Assembly: GCA_016186905.1 (NCBI GenBank)
Contig: JACPKS010000052.1
Span: 1 to 48,565 of the forward strand
Direction of reading: 5' to 3'
DNA from: Deltaproteobacteria bacterium
Lineage (GTDB): Bacteria > Bdellovibrionota > UBA1018 > UBA923
Length of the DNA stretch: 48,565 nucleotides
Part shown: in pieces, positions 31,558-40,110 of the stretch
How positions within the stretch are numbered: position 1 is the stretch's first letter
Layout: each line of letters begins with the position of its first letter
Notes under the pieces: model-generated
The model's database searches: none
Seen by the model: the letters and a program-made list of their open reading frames with translations, nothing else
What the model was told of the DNA's origin: nothing
Position numbers and translations under genes: made by a program

Positions 31558-32477
31558 TCGTCATCGGCGCGTTCGTCTTCATGCTCGCCGGCGCCGTTCT
31601 TTCGCTCGCCACCGGAGCGGCAAGCGCCTTCGACCCTCAAATTTTCTGGATGCTTCGGCTCCCCCGCACGCTCTGCGGCCTGGCCGTCGGCGGCGGGCTG
31701 GCCGTCGCGGGCACGCTCGTGCAGGCAAGTCTCGGGAATCCGCTCGCTGATCCTTATTCGCTGGGCATCGCTGCCGCCGCAGCACTCGGAAGCGTGCTCG
31801 GCTCTTTCCTGCACACGGGCTCGATGGCCGCGAGCGGAACTTACGCCTTCGCGTTTTCCGTCGTCGCGCTGCTTGCCTTGATGCGCTGGCTTCGAAAAAG
31901 TTTTCGCAGCTCCACCGAGGTTCTGCTCGTAGGCGTGGTCTCGGGGCTCTTTTTCACGTCGATGGCGACTTTCCTTCTCGCGGTTTCCGATCCAGCCGCC
32001 TGGACGTCGAATCTCGGCTGGCTTCTCGGTTCGATCGCGACACCGACGCTCAACGAATCGCTCGGCGTGCTCACACTGATGCTTGCGGCTCTCGTCGCCG
32101 CGTTCTCGCACTGGAAGGTTCTCGATCTTCTCTCGGCCGACGAGCTCACGGCCGAGAGCGCCGGCGTCGACGTCGCGCGATTCCGTAAACGCTTCTTTTT
32201 TCTTGTTGCCGCGATCACGGCCGTCAGCGTTTCCATCGCGGGCATCATCGGGTTCCTGGGCTTTCTTGTGCCGCATGCGCTGCGCGCCTTGGGCGTGCGC
32301 ACGCACCGCGGCCTCGTGCCCGCTGCGTTCTTCGCGGGTGCCGGTATTCTGCTTTTTTCGGATGTCATCGCACGCCTGGCGGCGCGCCCCTCGGAACTTC
32401 CGGCAGGCGTGGTCATGGCCTTGATCGGGGCACCCGCGTTCCTTGCGCTCATCCGCAACCGGAAGGCGTTTCCGTGA
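31554..32477 (+). CDS. FecCD/BtuC-family ABC permease
   Basis: The start is GTG 31554, with AAGAAGG 5 bases upstream and a 4-base GTGA overlap with the fusion gene; the frame from 31494 is longer but has no such site. The product is 307 aa with about nine or ten hydrophobic helices. LRLPRTLCGLAVGGGLAVAG, QASLGNPLADPYSLGI and IGFLGFLVPHALR are the family's conserved blocks, the last being the coupling region. It would carry cobalamin, heme or an iron siderophore across the inner membrane with the next-gene ATPase. The substrate is not deducible. Confidence 0.93.
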   Translation: MIVIGAFVFMLAGAVLSLATGAASAFDPQIFWMLRLPRTLCGLAVGGGLAVAGTLVQASLGNPLADPYSLGIAAAAALGSVLGSFLHTGSMAASGTYAFAFSVVALLALMRWLRKSFRSSTEVLLVGVVSGLFFTSMATFLLAVSDPAAWTSNLGWLLGSIATPTLNESLGVLTLMLAALVAAFSHWKVLDLLSADELTAESAGVDVARFRKRFFFLVAAITAVSVSIAGIIGFLGFLVPHALRALGVRTHRGLVPAAFFAGAGILLFSDVIARLAARPSELPAGVVMALIGAPAFLALIRNRKAFP

Positions 32478-33259
32478 AACTCACCGCGGAAAACGTCCGC
32501 TATCGCTATCGCGACGACCAGACTCCCGCGCTCGACGGCGTCGACCTCGAAGTCGAATCCGGGGAATACTTCTGTATCTCCGGACCGAACGGATCGGGGA
32601 AAACGACGCTCTTGAGGCTCGCGGCGGGTTTGCTTCCCATGGAGGGCTTCACCGGCGAGCTCAAATGGAACGGGCGCGGAATCGAGAAATGGAATCGCCT
32701 CGAGCTCGCGAGACACATCGCTTTCGTGCCGGGAAACCTCGCCCCGCGTTTCGCATTCACCGTCGAGGACTTCATCTTGCAAGGGCGCTTCGCGCATTCC
32801 TCGCTTTATGTGCGTCCCTCGTCGAGTGATCGCGGCATTGCCCGAGCGGCAATGGAAAAGACCGGCATCGCTCCGATCGCCATGCGCGCGATCACTGAGC
32901 TTTCGGCGGGCCAACTGCAACTCGTGCTTATCGCGCGGGCGCTCACGCAGGAACCCAAAGTCCTCATCCTCGACGAGGCAACCGCGCATCTTGACCTGGG
33001 ATTTCAAGCGGGCATTTTCGATTTGCTCGAGACACTCCACGCGGAAGGCGCAACCCTTCTTCTCGTGAGCCACGATCTCAATCTCGCCGCCGAATTCTGC
33101 CCGCAATTGGCGTGGATCGACAAAGGCCGCATCGTACGTCACGGCTCAATGACCGAAACACTCACGACTGAAACCGTCGCTTCGATCTACGGCGCCCGCA
33201 ACCGTCTCGCGGTCGACAAAAACCCGTTTTCGGGAAAACCGAAACTCTTCTGGAGATAA
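32474..33259 (+). CDS. ABC transporter ATPase, cobalamin/iron-siderophore type
   Basis: The product is 261 aa from GTG 32474 (4-base overlap with the permease). Walker A is GPNGSGKTT, the signature is LSAGQLQLVLIARAL (LSAGQ in place of LSGGE), Walker B is VLILDEATAHLD, and the switch His is in LLVSHDLN. It powers the permease encoded upstream. It ends the operon; convergent genes begin 46 bases on. No TonB-dependent receptor for the substrate is in the window. Confidence 0.94.
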   Translation: MKLTAENVRYRYRDDQTPALDGVDLEVESGEYFCISGPNGSGKTTLLRLAAGLLPMEGFTGELKWNGRGIEKWNRLELARHIAFVPGNLAPRFAFTVEDFILQGRFAHSSLYVRPSSSDRGIARAAMEKTGIAPIAMRAITELSAGQLQLVLIARALTQEPKVLILDEATAHLDLGFQAGIFDLLETLHAEGATLLLVSHDLNLAAEFCPQLAWIDKGRIVRHGSMTETLTTETVASIYGARNRLAVDKNPFSGKPKLFWR

Positions 33260-33305
33260 CCGAGATCCTAACGCGCCGCTTTGCCGTTAGTTAGCAGCCA
33301 CCTTA

Positions 33306-34235
33306 TTACATGTAGATGTCCATCGTCACCGCGTGCTGGAAGTTTGAGACCTCCAGCGTTTGCTTCTGGTAGCCGTAATTTAATCCGACTTTCGGCCCGA
33401 CCCAGCCGCCGCCGGCGCCCCAGCCTCTATCGCGAAATCCGAAACCGCCGCCGCGGACGTAAAAATCATTCCCCAGCGAAATTTCCGCGCCGCCGCTGTA
33501 TGCGGGCGATGCGCCTTTCCCGCTGGAAAACCCTTCGACGAAGTCGGCATAGAGCAAAAGGATATCCTTGATATTCGTCTTCGCGCCGATCGCATACTGT
33601 TTGGGACCGACATACTGCTCGTACCCCGCGGTGTGGACGAGATTGTCAGCGGTAATTCCCACCTGCACGGGCCATGCGACCATGTCTTTAGGAGAGGCCA
33701 CGGCTGCCGAAACACCGTAATCGTATCCCGTAATCGGCTTAATCAAAGCCGGCAGCTGCTCCTGGCGCGTGGTAAAGCGTTTCGCGTGCGCGCCGAACGA
33801 AAGCCAAGGAAGTGCTTGTTTGGCGAGCGCGAGATGAAAAACATCAACCGCTTGATTGCGCGTGAACGAAACTCCAGCAGCCACGAACTCATTGCGGCCG
33901 TCGATCACGCCGGCATGAAACATTCGCGTGCCATTGCCGGGCTTGATCCAATCCAAGGTCCCGGAAATGGAAGAAATTGGATAGAACCCCAGCATGCTGG
34001 GATTAAGGGTCGTCGTGTCTTCCAATAATGCGCCGCCACGACCACCGCCCGCAAGACTGAGCGTTCGTGCTGATTGGAAGTCAAGAGCCACCGCAGCGGC
34101 ACATAGGACTAGTTTATAAGCTATTGATAATACAATTATTTCAATAATATGCCGTATCGCGCCGCCAGCATGTCGACACTCTCTTCGCGCCGTGCTATAA
34201 CCCTGCCCGCTATGAACAAACAAAAGACGGAACAT
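33306..34235 (-). CDS. Outer-membrane protein with uncertain start
   Basis: The mature part is glycine- and aromatic-rich and barrel-like. Early ARTLSLAGGGRGG and TTLNPSMLGFYP resemble TraF-like or FadL-like outer-membrane proteins. A signal-peptide-like helix (VLSIAYKLVLCAAAVA) precedes it, yet no ATG, GTG or TTG lies in frame just upstream. The nearest ATG is 34235, which adds about 30 odd residues and overlaps the start of divergent dksA. An ATT at 34148 or 34136 could be the real start, or a frameshift lies here. Function unknown. Confidence 0.65.
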   Translation of the reverse strand: MFRLLFVHSGQGYSTARRECRHAGGAIRHIIEIIVLSIAYKLVLCAAAVALDFQSARTLSLAGGGRGGALLEDTTTLNPSMLGFYPISSISGTLDWIKPGNGTRMFHAGVIDGRNEFVAAGVSFTRNQAVDVFHLALAKQALPWLSFGAHAKRFTTRQEQLPALIKPITGYDYGVSAAVASPKDMVAWPVQVGITADNLVHTAGYEQYVGPKQYAIGAKTNIKDILLLYADFVEGFSSGKGASPAYSGGAEISLGNDFYVRGGGFGFRDRGWGAGGGWVGPKVGLNYGYQKQTLEVSNFQHAVTMDIYM

Positions 34236-34580
34236 TTCCGAAAAACGCTCACGCAACAGCTTTCCGCGCTCAACGCTGAGATGCAGACCACGAAGAAAGA
34301 CATCGCGCATGACGAAGAAGTTTATGCGGACTGGACCGACGTCGCAAGCGCGGAAACCGACAAGACCATGCAGCTCAAGATCCGCGACCGCGAGCGCATG
34401 CTGATGCGAAAAATCGAAGACGCTTTAAAACGCCTCGATGTCGGAACCTTCGGGCTCTGCGAGCGCTGCGAGGACCCGATCTCGGAACAACGTCTGAAGG
34501 CTCGCCCGGTCACCACTCTTTGCATCGATTGCAAGGCTGAGATGGAAGGGCTCGAGCACAAGCGCAGCTATCCCATGTAG
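34212..34580 (+). CDS. dksA: DksA/TraR-family zinc-finger regulator
   Basis: The start is ATG 34212 (MNKQKTEHFRKTL); the longer frame from 34149 is unlikely. The product is 122 aa. It has an N-terminal coiled coil with the tip EVYADWTDVASAETD, where DksA carries the D-x2-D-x-A residues that reach the RNA polymerase channel (here DWTDVA). A C4 zinc finger CERC...CIDC (C-x2-C-x17-C-x2-C) follows. It modulates rRNA and stress promoters together with ppGpp. Confidence 0.92.
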   Translation: MNKQKTEHFRKTLTQQLSALNAEMQTTKKDIAHDEEVYADWTDVASAETDKTMQLKIRDRERMLMRKIEDALKRLDVGTFGLCERCEDPISEQRLKARPVTTLCIDCKAEMEGLEHKRSYPM

Positions 34581-34740
34581 CCCACTCGCTTCTTTTGCCT
34601 TTATACTGCGTCAGTTTTTTTCTCACTTCGTCGACGGCCTTCTATGGCCAGTCTCCTCGTTCGAAAAAAACTTCCTTGTCTAAAGGCAAAATAAGCTTCG
34701 TGGGCTGGAAACCCGGCAGCTCGCGGTGTAGCGTCGTATC

Positions 34741-35607
34741 ATGCAGATCCGAAAAGCGGTCATTCCGGCCGCGGGCCTGGGAACGCGTTTTCTTCCCGCC
34801 ACAAAAGCCATCCCGAAAGAGATGATTCCGATCATCGACAAACCGATGATCCAATACATCGTAGAGGAGTGCGTCGACGCCGGAATCCGCGACATCATCC
34901 TCGTCTCCGCTGAAGGGAAAGAGTCGATCGAGAACCATTTCGGCCGTTCCGCCGGGCTCGAGGAATTTCTGCGTTCGAAGGGCAAATTCGATCTCTTGAA
35001 GATCGTCGAGCGCGTGTCTTCGATGGCCAACATCATCACGGTTCACCAAAAATCGCCGATGGGCCTGGGGCATGCGGTGCTGACCGCGCGCGCGGCGGTG
35101 GGAAACGAGCCGTTCGCGGTTCTGCTCGGAGACGACCTGATCGACGCGCCGGTTCCATGCATCCGCCAGCTGACGCAAGTATTCGAACGGCACGGCACTT
35201 CGGTGATCGGCGTGATGGAAGTGCCCCGCGAAGACGTTTCGAAGTACGGCATCGTCAGCGGCAAGAAGATCTCGGACCGTCTCATTAACGTCGATCTCAT
35301 GGTGGAAAAGCCCGACCCGGCAAGCTCGCCTTCGCGCTACGCCTGCCCGGGACGTTACGTCCTCACGCCGAAGATTTTTGACCTGCTCGAGAAGACGAAG
35401 CCGGGAAAAAGCGGCGAGATTCAGCTCACCGATGCGCTGGCCCTGCTTGCGGCTGGCGAAGGGCTTCTCGCATACCTTTTTGAAGGAACGCGATACGACA
35501 CCGGTGACAAGCTCGGATATCTCGAGGCAACCGCCGCATTCGCGCTCAAGCGGCCGGATCTCGCTCCGGAAGCGCGAAGAATTCTCGCGAGGCTGCTTGA
35601 ATCTTAG
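34741..35607 (+). CDS. galU: UTP-glucose-1-phosphate uridylyltransferase
   Basis: The product is 288 aa. AVIPAAGLGTRFLPATKAIPKEM is the nucleotide-binding start and DKPMIQYIVEE follows; VEKPDP with the nearby GRYVL block and the GEIQLTDAL block are conserved. It makes UDP-glucose for surface polysaccharides and trehalose. A strong ribosome site is not seen before ATG 34741. The unknown secreted protein gene starts within its last codons. Confidence 0.95.
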   Translation: MQIRKAVIPAAGLGTRFLPATKAIPKEMIPIIDKPMIQYIVEECVDAGIRDIILVSAEGKESIENHFGRSAGLEEFLRSKGKFDLLKIVERVSSMANIITVHQKSPMGLGHAVLTARAAVGNEPFAVLLGDDLIDAPVPCIRQLTQVFERHGTSVIGVMEVPREDVSKYGIVSGKKISDRLINVDLMVEKPDPASSPSRYACPGRYVLTPKIFDLLEKTKPGKSGEIQLTDALALLAAGEGLLAYLFEGTRYDTGDKLGYLEATAAFALKRPDLAPEARRILARLLES

Positions 35608-36412
35608 AACGCGCGTCACGTTGACCGGAATCGGCTGCCTGGCGTCGGCCACAGCGGCGGCATACGTCCCGCCGAGTTTTCATGTTCTGAAAAACCTCGC
35701 GCGCAAGCACGTACAGCTCGAGTCGGGAGTCTTTCGTCATACGGTGAGCTTCTTCCGAAAAAACGGCGAAATCGCGAAGTCCGTGAACGAAACGCTCATT
35801 CTTCGCGAATCCGGGTTGGTCACCGTTCGGGTCCTCGACGAAGCGGGAACCGAGATCGCGCGGCACGATCGCAGAATCCACGGATCGAAAGGCACGGAGG
35901 TGGGCCGGCCTGTTTCTTACGATCTTCTCTTTGTCCGCGGCGCCGAAAGCCTCGAGACGCATCTCAAGAGCCTCGGCCTTCCGGTGCGCCCGGAAGCGGA
36001 GATGCCCCTGCCGTATGTCAGCGAACCCGAGACCATAATGTCGCGCTTTGAGAATCGCGTCGCCATCGTGATCGGGCAATCGCCCGAGACACTCGCCAAG
36101 GGAATGCAGCTTTGGGTCGAGAAGGACAGCCTCCTGCCTCTCCGGGCGGTTCTCGCCGCCCGGGAAGCGACCGGAAACGAAGCGCTCGAATACCGCTTGA
36201 GCGGATATCAGGTCTACAAGAGCGCGCTTTATCCGCGCACGCTGCGGATTTTTCGAAACGAGGTTCTCTGGGCGCGCGTCGAGACGCAAGACGTGAAACT
36301 TGACGTCAAGGGGGCGGCGCTCGAGAGTGCTGCGGCGCCGGCGAAATCAAGTGGCGAGCCAGACAGTTCAACGCGGAATTTCCTCGATGACTACTTTAAA
36401 TACGTCCGTTAG
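35597..36412 (+). CDS. Secreted protein of unknown function between galU and priA
   Basis: The start is set at TTG 35597, which overlaps the galU end by 11 bases and gives an N-terminal signal peptide (RVTLTGIGCLASATAAAYV). The product is 271 aa. The mature part is mixed alpha/beta without recognisable motifs, and may be a periplasmic or lipid-associated protein. Its last 26 bases overlap the priA start. No ATG exists near the signal peptide, so the start is uncertain. Confidence 0.65.
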   Translation: MNLRTRVTLTGIGCLASATAAAYVPPSFHVLKNLARKHVQLESGVFRHTVSFFRKNGEIAKSVNETLILRESGLVTVRVLDEAGTEIARHDRRIHGSKGTEVGRPVSYDLLFVRGAESLETHLKSLGLPVRPEAEMPLPYVSEPETIMSRFENRVAIVIGQSPETLAKGMQLWVEKDSLLPLRAVLAAREATGNEALEYRLSGYQVYKSALYPRTLRIFRNEVLWARVETQDVKLDVKGAALESAAAPAKSSGEPDSSTRNFLDDYFKYVR

Positions 36413-38459
36413 CGCTCGTGCCAAACAATTTGAAATCGCCCAGGTCGCGGTTCCACGCCCGGTTCCGGGCCCGCTCTCTTACCGCGTTCCAGAGGCGCTG
36501 GCCGGCAAAATCAAGGTGGGCTCGTTCGTGCGCGTTCCGTTTCGGAGGTCGACGAGCGAGGGGTTCGTCACGGGCTTCGTCCCCGCATCCGACCCGTCGC
36601 TTGCGGGATTCGAGCTCAAGGAAGTGTCGGAGCTGCCCTTCGAAAGCGCCGTCTTTTCCCGGAAAGATCTTGAATTTTACTCATGGGTCGCGGGCTACTA
36701 CCAGCTTCCTCTCGGAGAGGTGTTTCATTGCGCGTTTCCGAAAAGCGTTTTTCGCATTCCAAAAAAGGCGCGGGCCTCCCGCGCCGAAAACAAAATCGAA
36801 TTCACGCCTTCGAAAGATTTTGACTTCACGCCAGACCAGTCGGCCTCGTTCGCCCGCATCCAGGCCGCGATGGCGTCTGGAACGCCTAAATCATTCCTTC
36901 TTTTTGGGGTCACCGGAAGCGGTAAAACCGAAATTTACATCCGTGCGGCGCGCGAAGCGCTCGCGCGCGGCAAAGGCGCGCTCATTCTCGTTCCGGAAAT
37001 CGCGCTGACGCCGCAGCTGCGCCGGCGTTTCGAGGAACGTTTCGGCGACGAGGTCGCCGTGCTGCACTCGGGTCTCACCGAAAAAGCCCGGCGTGACTTC
37101 TGGTGGAGCATCCGTCGCGGCGAACGCCGCGTCGTCGTCGGCGCGCGCTCGGCGGTGTTCGCGCCGCTTGAAAATCCCGGACTCGTCGTCGTCGACGAAG
37201 AGCACGAACCTTCTTACAAACAGGAAGACCGCTTGCGCTACAACGCGCGCGATCTGGCGCTCGTGCGCGCGCGGCTTTTCGGCGCCGTGGCCGTGCTCGG
37301 CTCGGCAACCCCCGCGCTGGAGACCTTTTACGCCGCGAACTCCGGCAAACACGAGCTTCTGACGCTTGGCAGCCGTCCGAACGCGCGTCCGTTGCCGTCG
37401 ATCGAGGTCGTTGACCTCGCCGACGAACCCGCGACGGCAAGGAACACCGATAACGACGCTCCGGCCAGCGCGCTGATCGGCGCGAAAATGCGGCAAGGCC
37501 TTGAAGAGACCCTTGCGCGCGGCGAGCAGGCGATGGTCTTCGTCAATCGCAAGGGGTACTCGAACTTCGTGCTCTGCGCGGACTGCGGGCACGTGCCCGA
37601 ATGCCTTAACTGCAGCGTCTCGCTGACCTACTACCGTTCCGCCTCGAAGCTGCGTTGTCATTACTGCGGATTCGAGATCGACGCGATTCAGACTTGCGCC
37701 GGATGCGCGTCACATTCGGTTCGCCCGATGGGAATCGGCACCGAGCAGGTCGAGCGCGAGCTCGCCCGGACGTTTCCAAAGGCGCGCATCGCCAGGCTTG
37801 ACGCCGAGGCCGCCTCCACTACGCAAAAACTCGAAGCCGCTCTCGCCAGGTTTCAGTCGGGCGAAACCCAAATCCTCGCCGGCACCCAGATGCTCGCCAA
37901 AGGACATGATTTTCCGAACGTGACGTTCATCGGCGTCGTTCTCGCCGACCTGAATCTTCATCTTCCGGATTTTCGCGCCGGCGAGCGGACGTACCAATTG
38001 CTCGCCCAAGTCGCGGGTCGCGCGGGTCGCGCCGATAAACCCGGTCGCGTCGTGCTTCAGACCTACATGCCGATGCATTACGTGATTCGCTCGTCGACCG
38101 CGCAGGATTTCGCCGCATTCTACAGCGAAGAGCTCGAACACCGGCGCGCATTCGGCTATCCGCCGTTTTCGCGAATCGCGCAGGTCGAGTTCCGCGCGCT
38201 CAAGGAGTCCGCCGCAAGGCGCGAAGCCGAGCGCGCGGCAGCGCTTCTCGCGCATCTTCAGGGCGCGCATCCCGGCGGCGTCGCTCCCGCGTTCACGTTC
38301 CTGGGCCCCGCTCCCGCCGCGGTCGCGAAAGTCGCCAACCGGTTCCGCTGGCAGATCCTGCTGAAATCGGAAAAATCTTCCTCGTTGAACGCCGTCATCA
38401 AGACTCTGCGCCGGGAAGGCGCGAGATTCATTGATGTCGATCCCGTCAGCACCTTATAA
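36387..38459 (+). CDS. priA: Primosomal replication-restart helicase PriA
   Basis: ATG 36387 gives 690 aa. Walker A is GVTGSGKTE and the DEAH-type box is VVDEEHEPSYKQEDRLRYNARDLA. Four pairs of zinc-binding Cys are present (CADC, CLNC, CHYC and CAGC) between the helicase lobes. An N-terminal fork-binding domain begins FEIAQVAVPRP. It reloads the replicative helicase at stalled forks. The gene overlaps the preceding one by 26 bases. Confidence 0.97.
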   Translation: MTTLNTSVSARAKQFEIAQVAVPRPVPGPLSYRVPEALAGKIKVGSFVRVPFRRSTSEGFVTGFVPASDPSLAGFELKEVSELPFESAVFSRKDLEFYSWVAGYYQLPLGEVFHCAFPKSVFRIPKKARASRAENKIEFTPSKDFDFTPDQSASFARIQAAMASGTPKSFLLFGVTGSGKTEIYIRAAREALARGKGALILVPEIALTPQLRRRFEERFGDEVAVLHSGLTEKARRDFWWSIRRGERRVVVGARSAVFAPLENPGLVVVDEEHEPSYKQEDRLRYNARDLALVRARLFGAVAVLGSATPALETFYAANSGKHELLTLGSRPNARPLPSIEVVDLADEPATARNTDNDAPASALIGAKMRQGLEETLARGEQAMVFVNRKGYSNFVLCADCGHVPECLNCSVSLTYYRSASKLRCHYCGFEIDAIQTCAGCASHSVRPMGIGTEQVERELARTFPKARIARLDAEAASTTQKLEAALARFQSGETQILAGTQMLAKGHDFPNVTFIGVVLADLNLHLPDFRAGERTYQLLAQVAGRAGRADKPGRVVLQTYMPMHYVIRSSTAQDFAAFYSEELEHRRAFGYPPFSRIAQVEFRALKESAARREAERAAALLAHLQGAHPGGVAPAFTFLGPAPAAVAKVANRFRWQILLKSEKSSSLNAVIKTLRREGARFIDVDPVSTL

Positions 38460-38467
38460 TCAATGGG

Positions 38468-39286
38468 ATGGCGACTACCGCGACCGTCGTGACCAATACC
38501 GACCGCTGCCCGGCATGCAAGGCCGAAAACGTTCCGCTTAAGGAAGTTTACGGCGTACCCATCTGCGACAAATGCGCGGCGAAAATGTTCTCCGAAAAGG
38601 TGCGCGAGCGCATCAAGGACGCCTGGGAGCGCCAACAGGAAAACAAGCGCCGCGAGCTCTGGGGCAAACGCGTGCAGCTCGTCAAAAAAGGGATGTTTCT
38701 TTTCGAGCAGCGCAAACACCAGGAAGCCCTGAAGAATTTTCGCGAATACATCGCGATCCTCGAGAATAACTACAAAGTTCCGGCCGGCGGCCTGCATCCC
38801 GGCCTGTTCGATCAAAAAAAAGAAATCGGCGACATTCTTCTCATTTCCGGAATTTTCTGGGACATGGCGAAGATCTACGACCATCTCAAGGATCGCCGCA
38901 ACGAGCTGCAGATGTGCCTCAACAAGTACGTCGAGTTTTCACTGAACCGCCCGCACGTCGTGCTTTCGGCCCATGGAATCAAAAAACATCTCAAGCACTC
39001 GAAAGTTCAGCACCGCGATCTTTTTTCAAACGCGCACAAAGTTCTTCGCGGCAACGTCGGAAAATGTTTTATCGCCACCGCGGTCTTCGGGCCGCAGTCG
39101 CCCGAGGTGCGCATCCTCCAGCAGTTCCGCGACGACGTGCTCGCCCGCTCACTCGCTGGCCGGGCGGTCATCCGCGCGTACTATCTCGCCAGTCCGCCGC
39201 TCGCCCGTCTCACCGCGCGCACTCCGGCTCTCGCTTCAGTTTTTCGCGCCGTACTTCGTCGATTCGTGAGAATCATTAAGTCTTAA
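38468..39286 (+). CDS. Zinc-ribbon protein with C-terminal CFI-box
   Basis: The product is 272 aa. The N-terminal zinc ribbon is C14-x2-C17 (CPAC) with C33-x2-C36 (CDKC). A helical region around 60-180 looks TPR-like (MFLFEQRKHQEALKNFREY). C200 opens a CFI-box (CFIATAVFGPQSPEV), a short conserved module found at C-termini in many bacteria, followed by two amphipathic helices. Function unknown. The gene starts 8 bases after priA and ends 4 bases into the convergent lepB gene. Confidence 0.8.
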   Translation: MATTATVVTNTDRCPACKAENVPLKEVYGVPICDKCAAKMFSEKVRERIKDAWERQQENKRRELWGKRVQLVKKGMFLFEQRKHQEALKNFREYIAILENNYKVPAGGLHPGLFDQKKEIGDILLISGIFWDMAKIYDHLKDRRNELQMCLNKYVEFSLNRPHVVLSAHGIKKHLKHSKVQHRDLFSNAHKVLRGNVGKCFIATAVFGPQSPEVRILQQFRDDVLARSLAGRAVIRAYYLASPPLARLTARTPALASVFRAVLRRFVRIIKS

Positions 39287-40047
39287 CGAATGACCGTTCC
39301 GATTCGACTCGGATGAAAATAATACTGCGACTCGCTGAAATCGAGCCACATCGACAGCCAGATCACCATCGCGCGCCCCCGCACGTTGTTGAAGGGCACG
39401 AAACCCCAAAACCGGCTGTCGTTGCTGAAGTCGCGATTGTCTCCCATCACGAAAAGCTGATTGGGCGGCACGGTGATCTCGGCGAAATTCTCGGTGATGT
39501 AGTTATTGCGGTCGAGCAGGATGAAGTGCTTCGCCTTCGTATCGGGATTGATCTCGTTATAAAGATCAAGCGACGTCTTGTCGTACTGCCGGCCCTCAAG
39601 ATCCTGGATAATCTCGGGCCGGTTCGCAGGCTCGCGCTCGTAGGGTTTGTCGTTGATGTAAACCATCTTGTCGCGGATGCGGATGTGATCGCCGGGAATG
39701 CCGACGACACGCTTGATATAATAATAGGACGTATCTTTCGGAAACTTGAAAACGATGATCTCGCCGCGCTTGGGCATCGTGGTCGGCCCGATGAACGCCG
39801 GTTTTTCCGAAAAGAAATCGCTGAACGGGATCTTCCACCCGTACGCGAACTTGTTGACGAAAATATGATCGCCGACCAAAAGCGTGGGCACCATGCTGCC
39901 CGATGGAATCTTGAAGGCCTCCACTACGCTTGACCGGATAATAAGAACGAGAAGTATCGCCACTCCGAATGATTTGAGATTCTCGATAAGCCAGGCCTTG
40001 ATGTGGTTCGAGCGGGTTTCGCGTGCCCCGCCGGGCTTTTTGGACAT
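39283..40047 (-). CDS. lepB: Signal peptidase I
   Basis: ATG 40047 (MSKKPGG) gives 254 aa; ATG 40071 would add 8. One membrane helix (about 22-40) precedes the catalytic Ser in IPSGSMVPTLLVGD. The Lys is in YIKRVVGIPGD, and GDNRDFSNDSRFWG is the box-E signature. It cleaves signal peptides of exported proteins at the periplasmic face. The insert at about 120-160 fits Gram-negative forms. It is divergent from the LptG-like gene. Confidence 0.95.
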   Translation of the reverse strand: MSKKPGGARETRSNHIKAWLIENLKSFGVAILLVLIIRSSVVEAFKIPSGSMVPTLLVGDHIFVNKFAYGWKIPFSDFFSEKPAFIGPTTMPKRGEIIVFKFPKDTSYYYIKRVVGIPGDHIRIRDKMVYINDKPYEREPANRPEIIQDLEGRQYDKTSLDLYNEINPDTKAKHFILLDRNNYITENFAEITVPPNQLFVMGDNRDFSNDSRFWGFVPFNNVRGRAMVIWLSMWLDFSESQYYFHPSRIGTVIR

Positions 40048-40110
40048 GTGGAAAACGTTAACGTATGGCATTTTCAAAAGCAACGCATTCTGGGTTATCC
40101 TTGAGCTCCA

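Noticed and set aside
31841..33142. 433-codon minus-strand frame opposite the ABC permease and ATPase genes
   Set aside because: It is antisense to two well-supported genes, with low-complexity charged composition and no homology signal.
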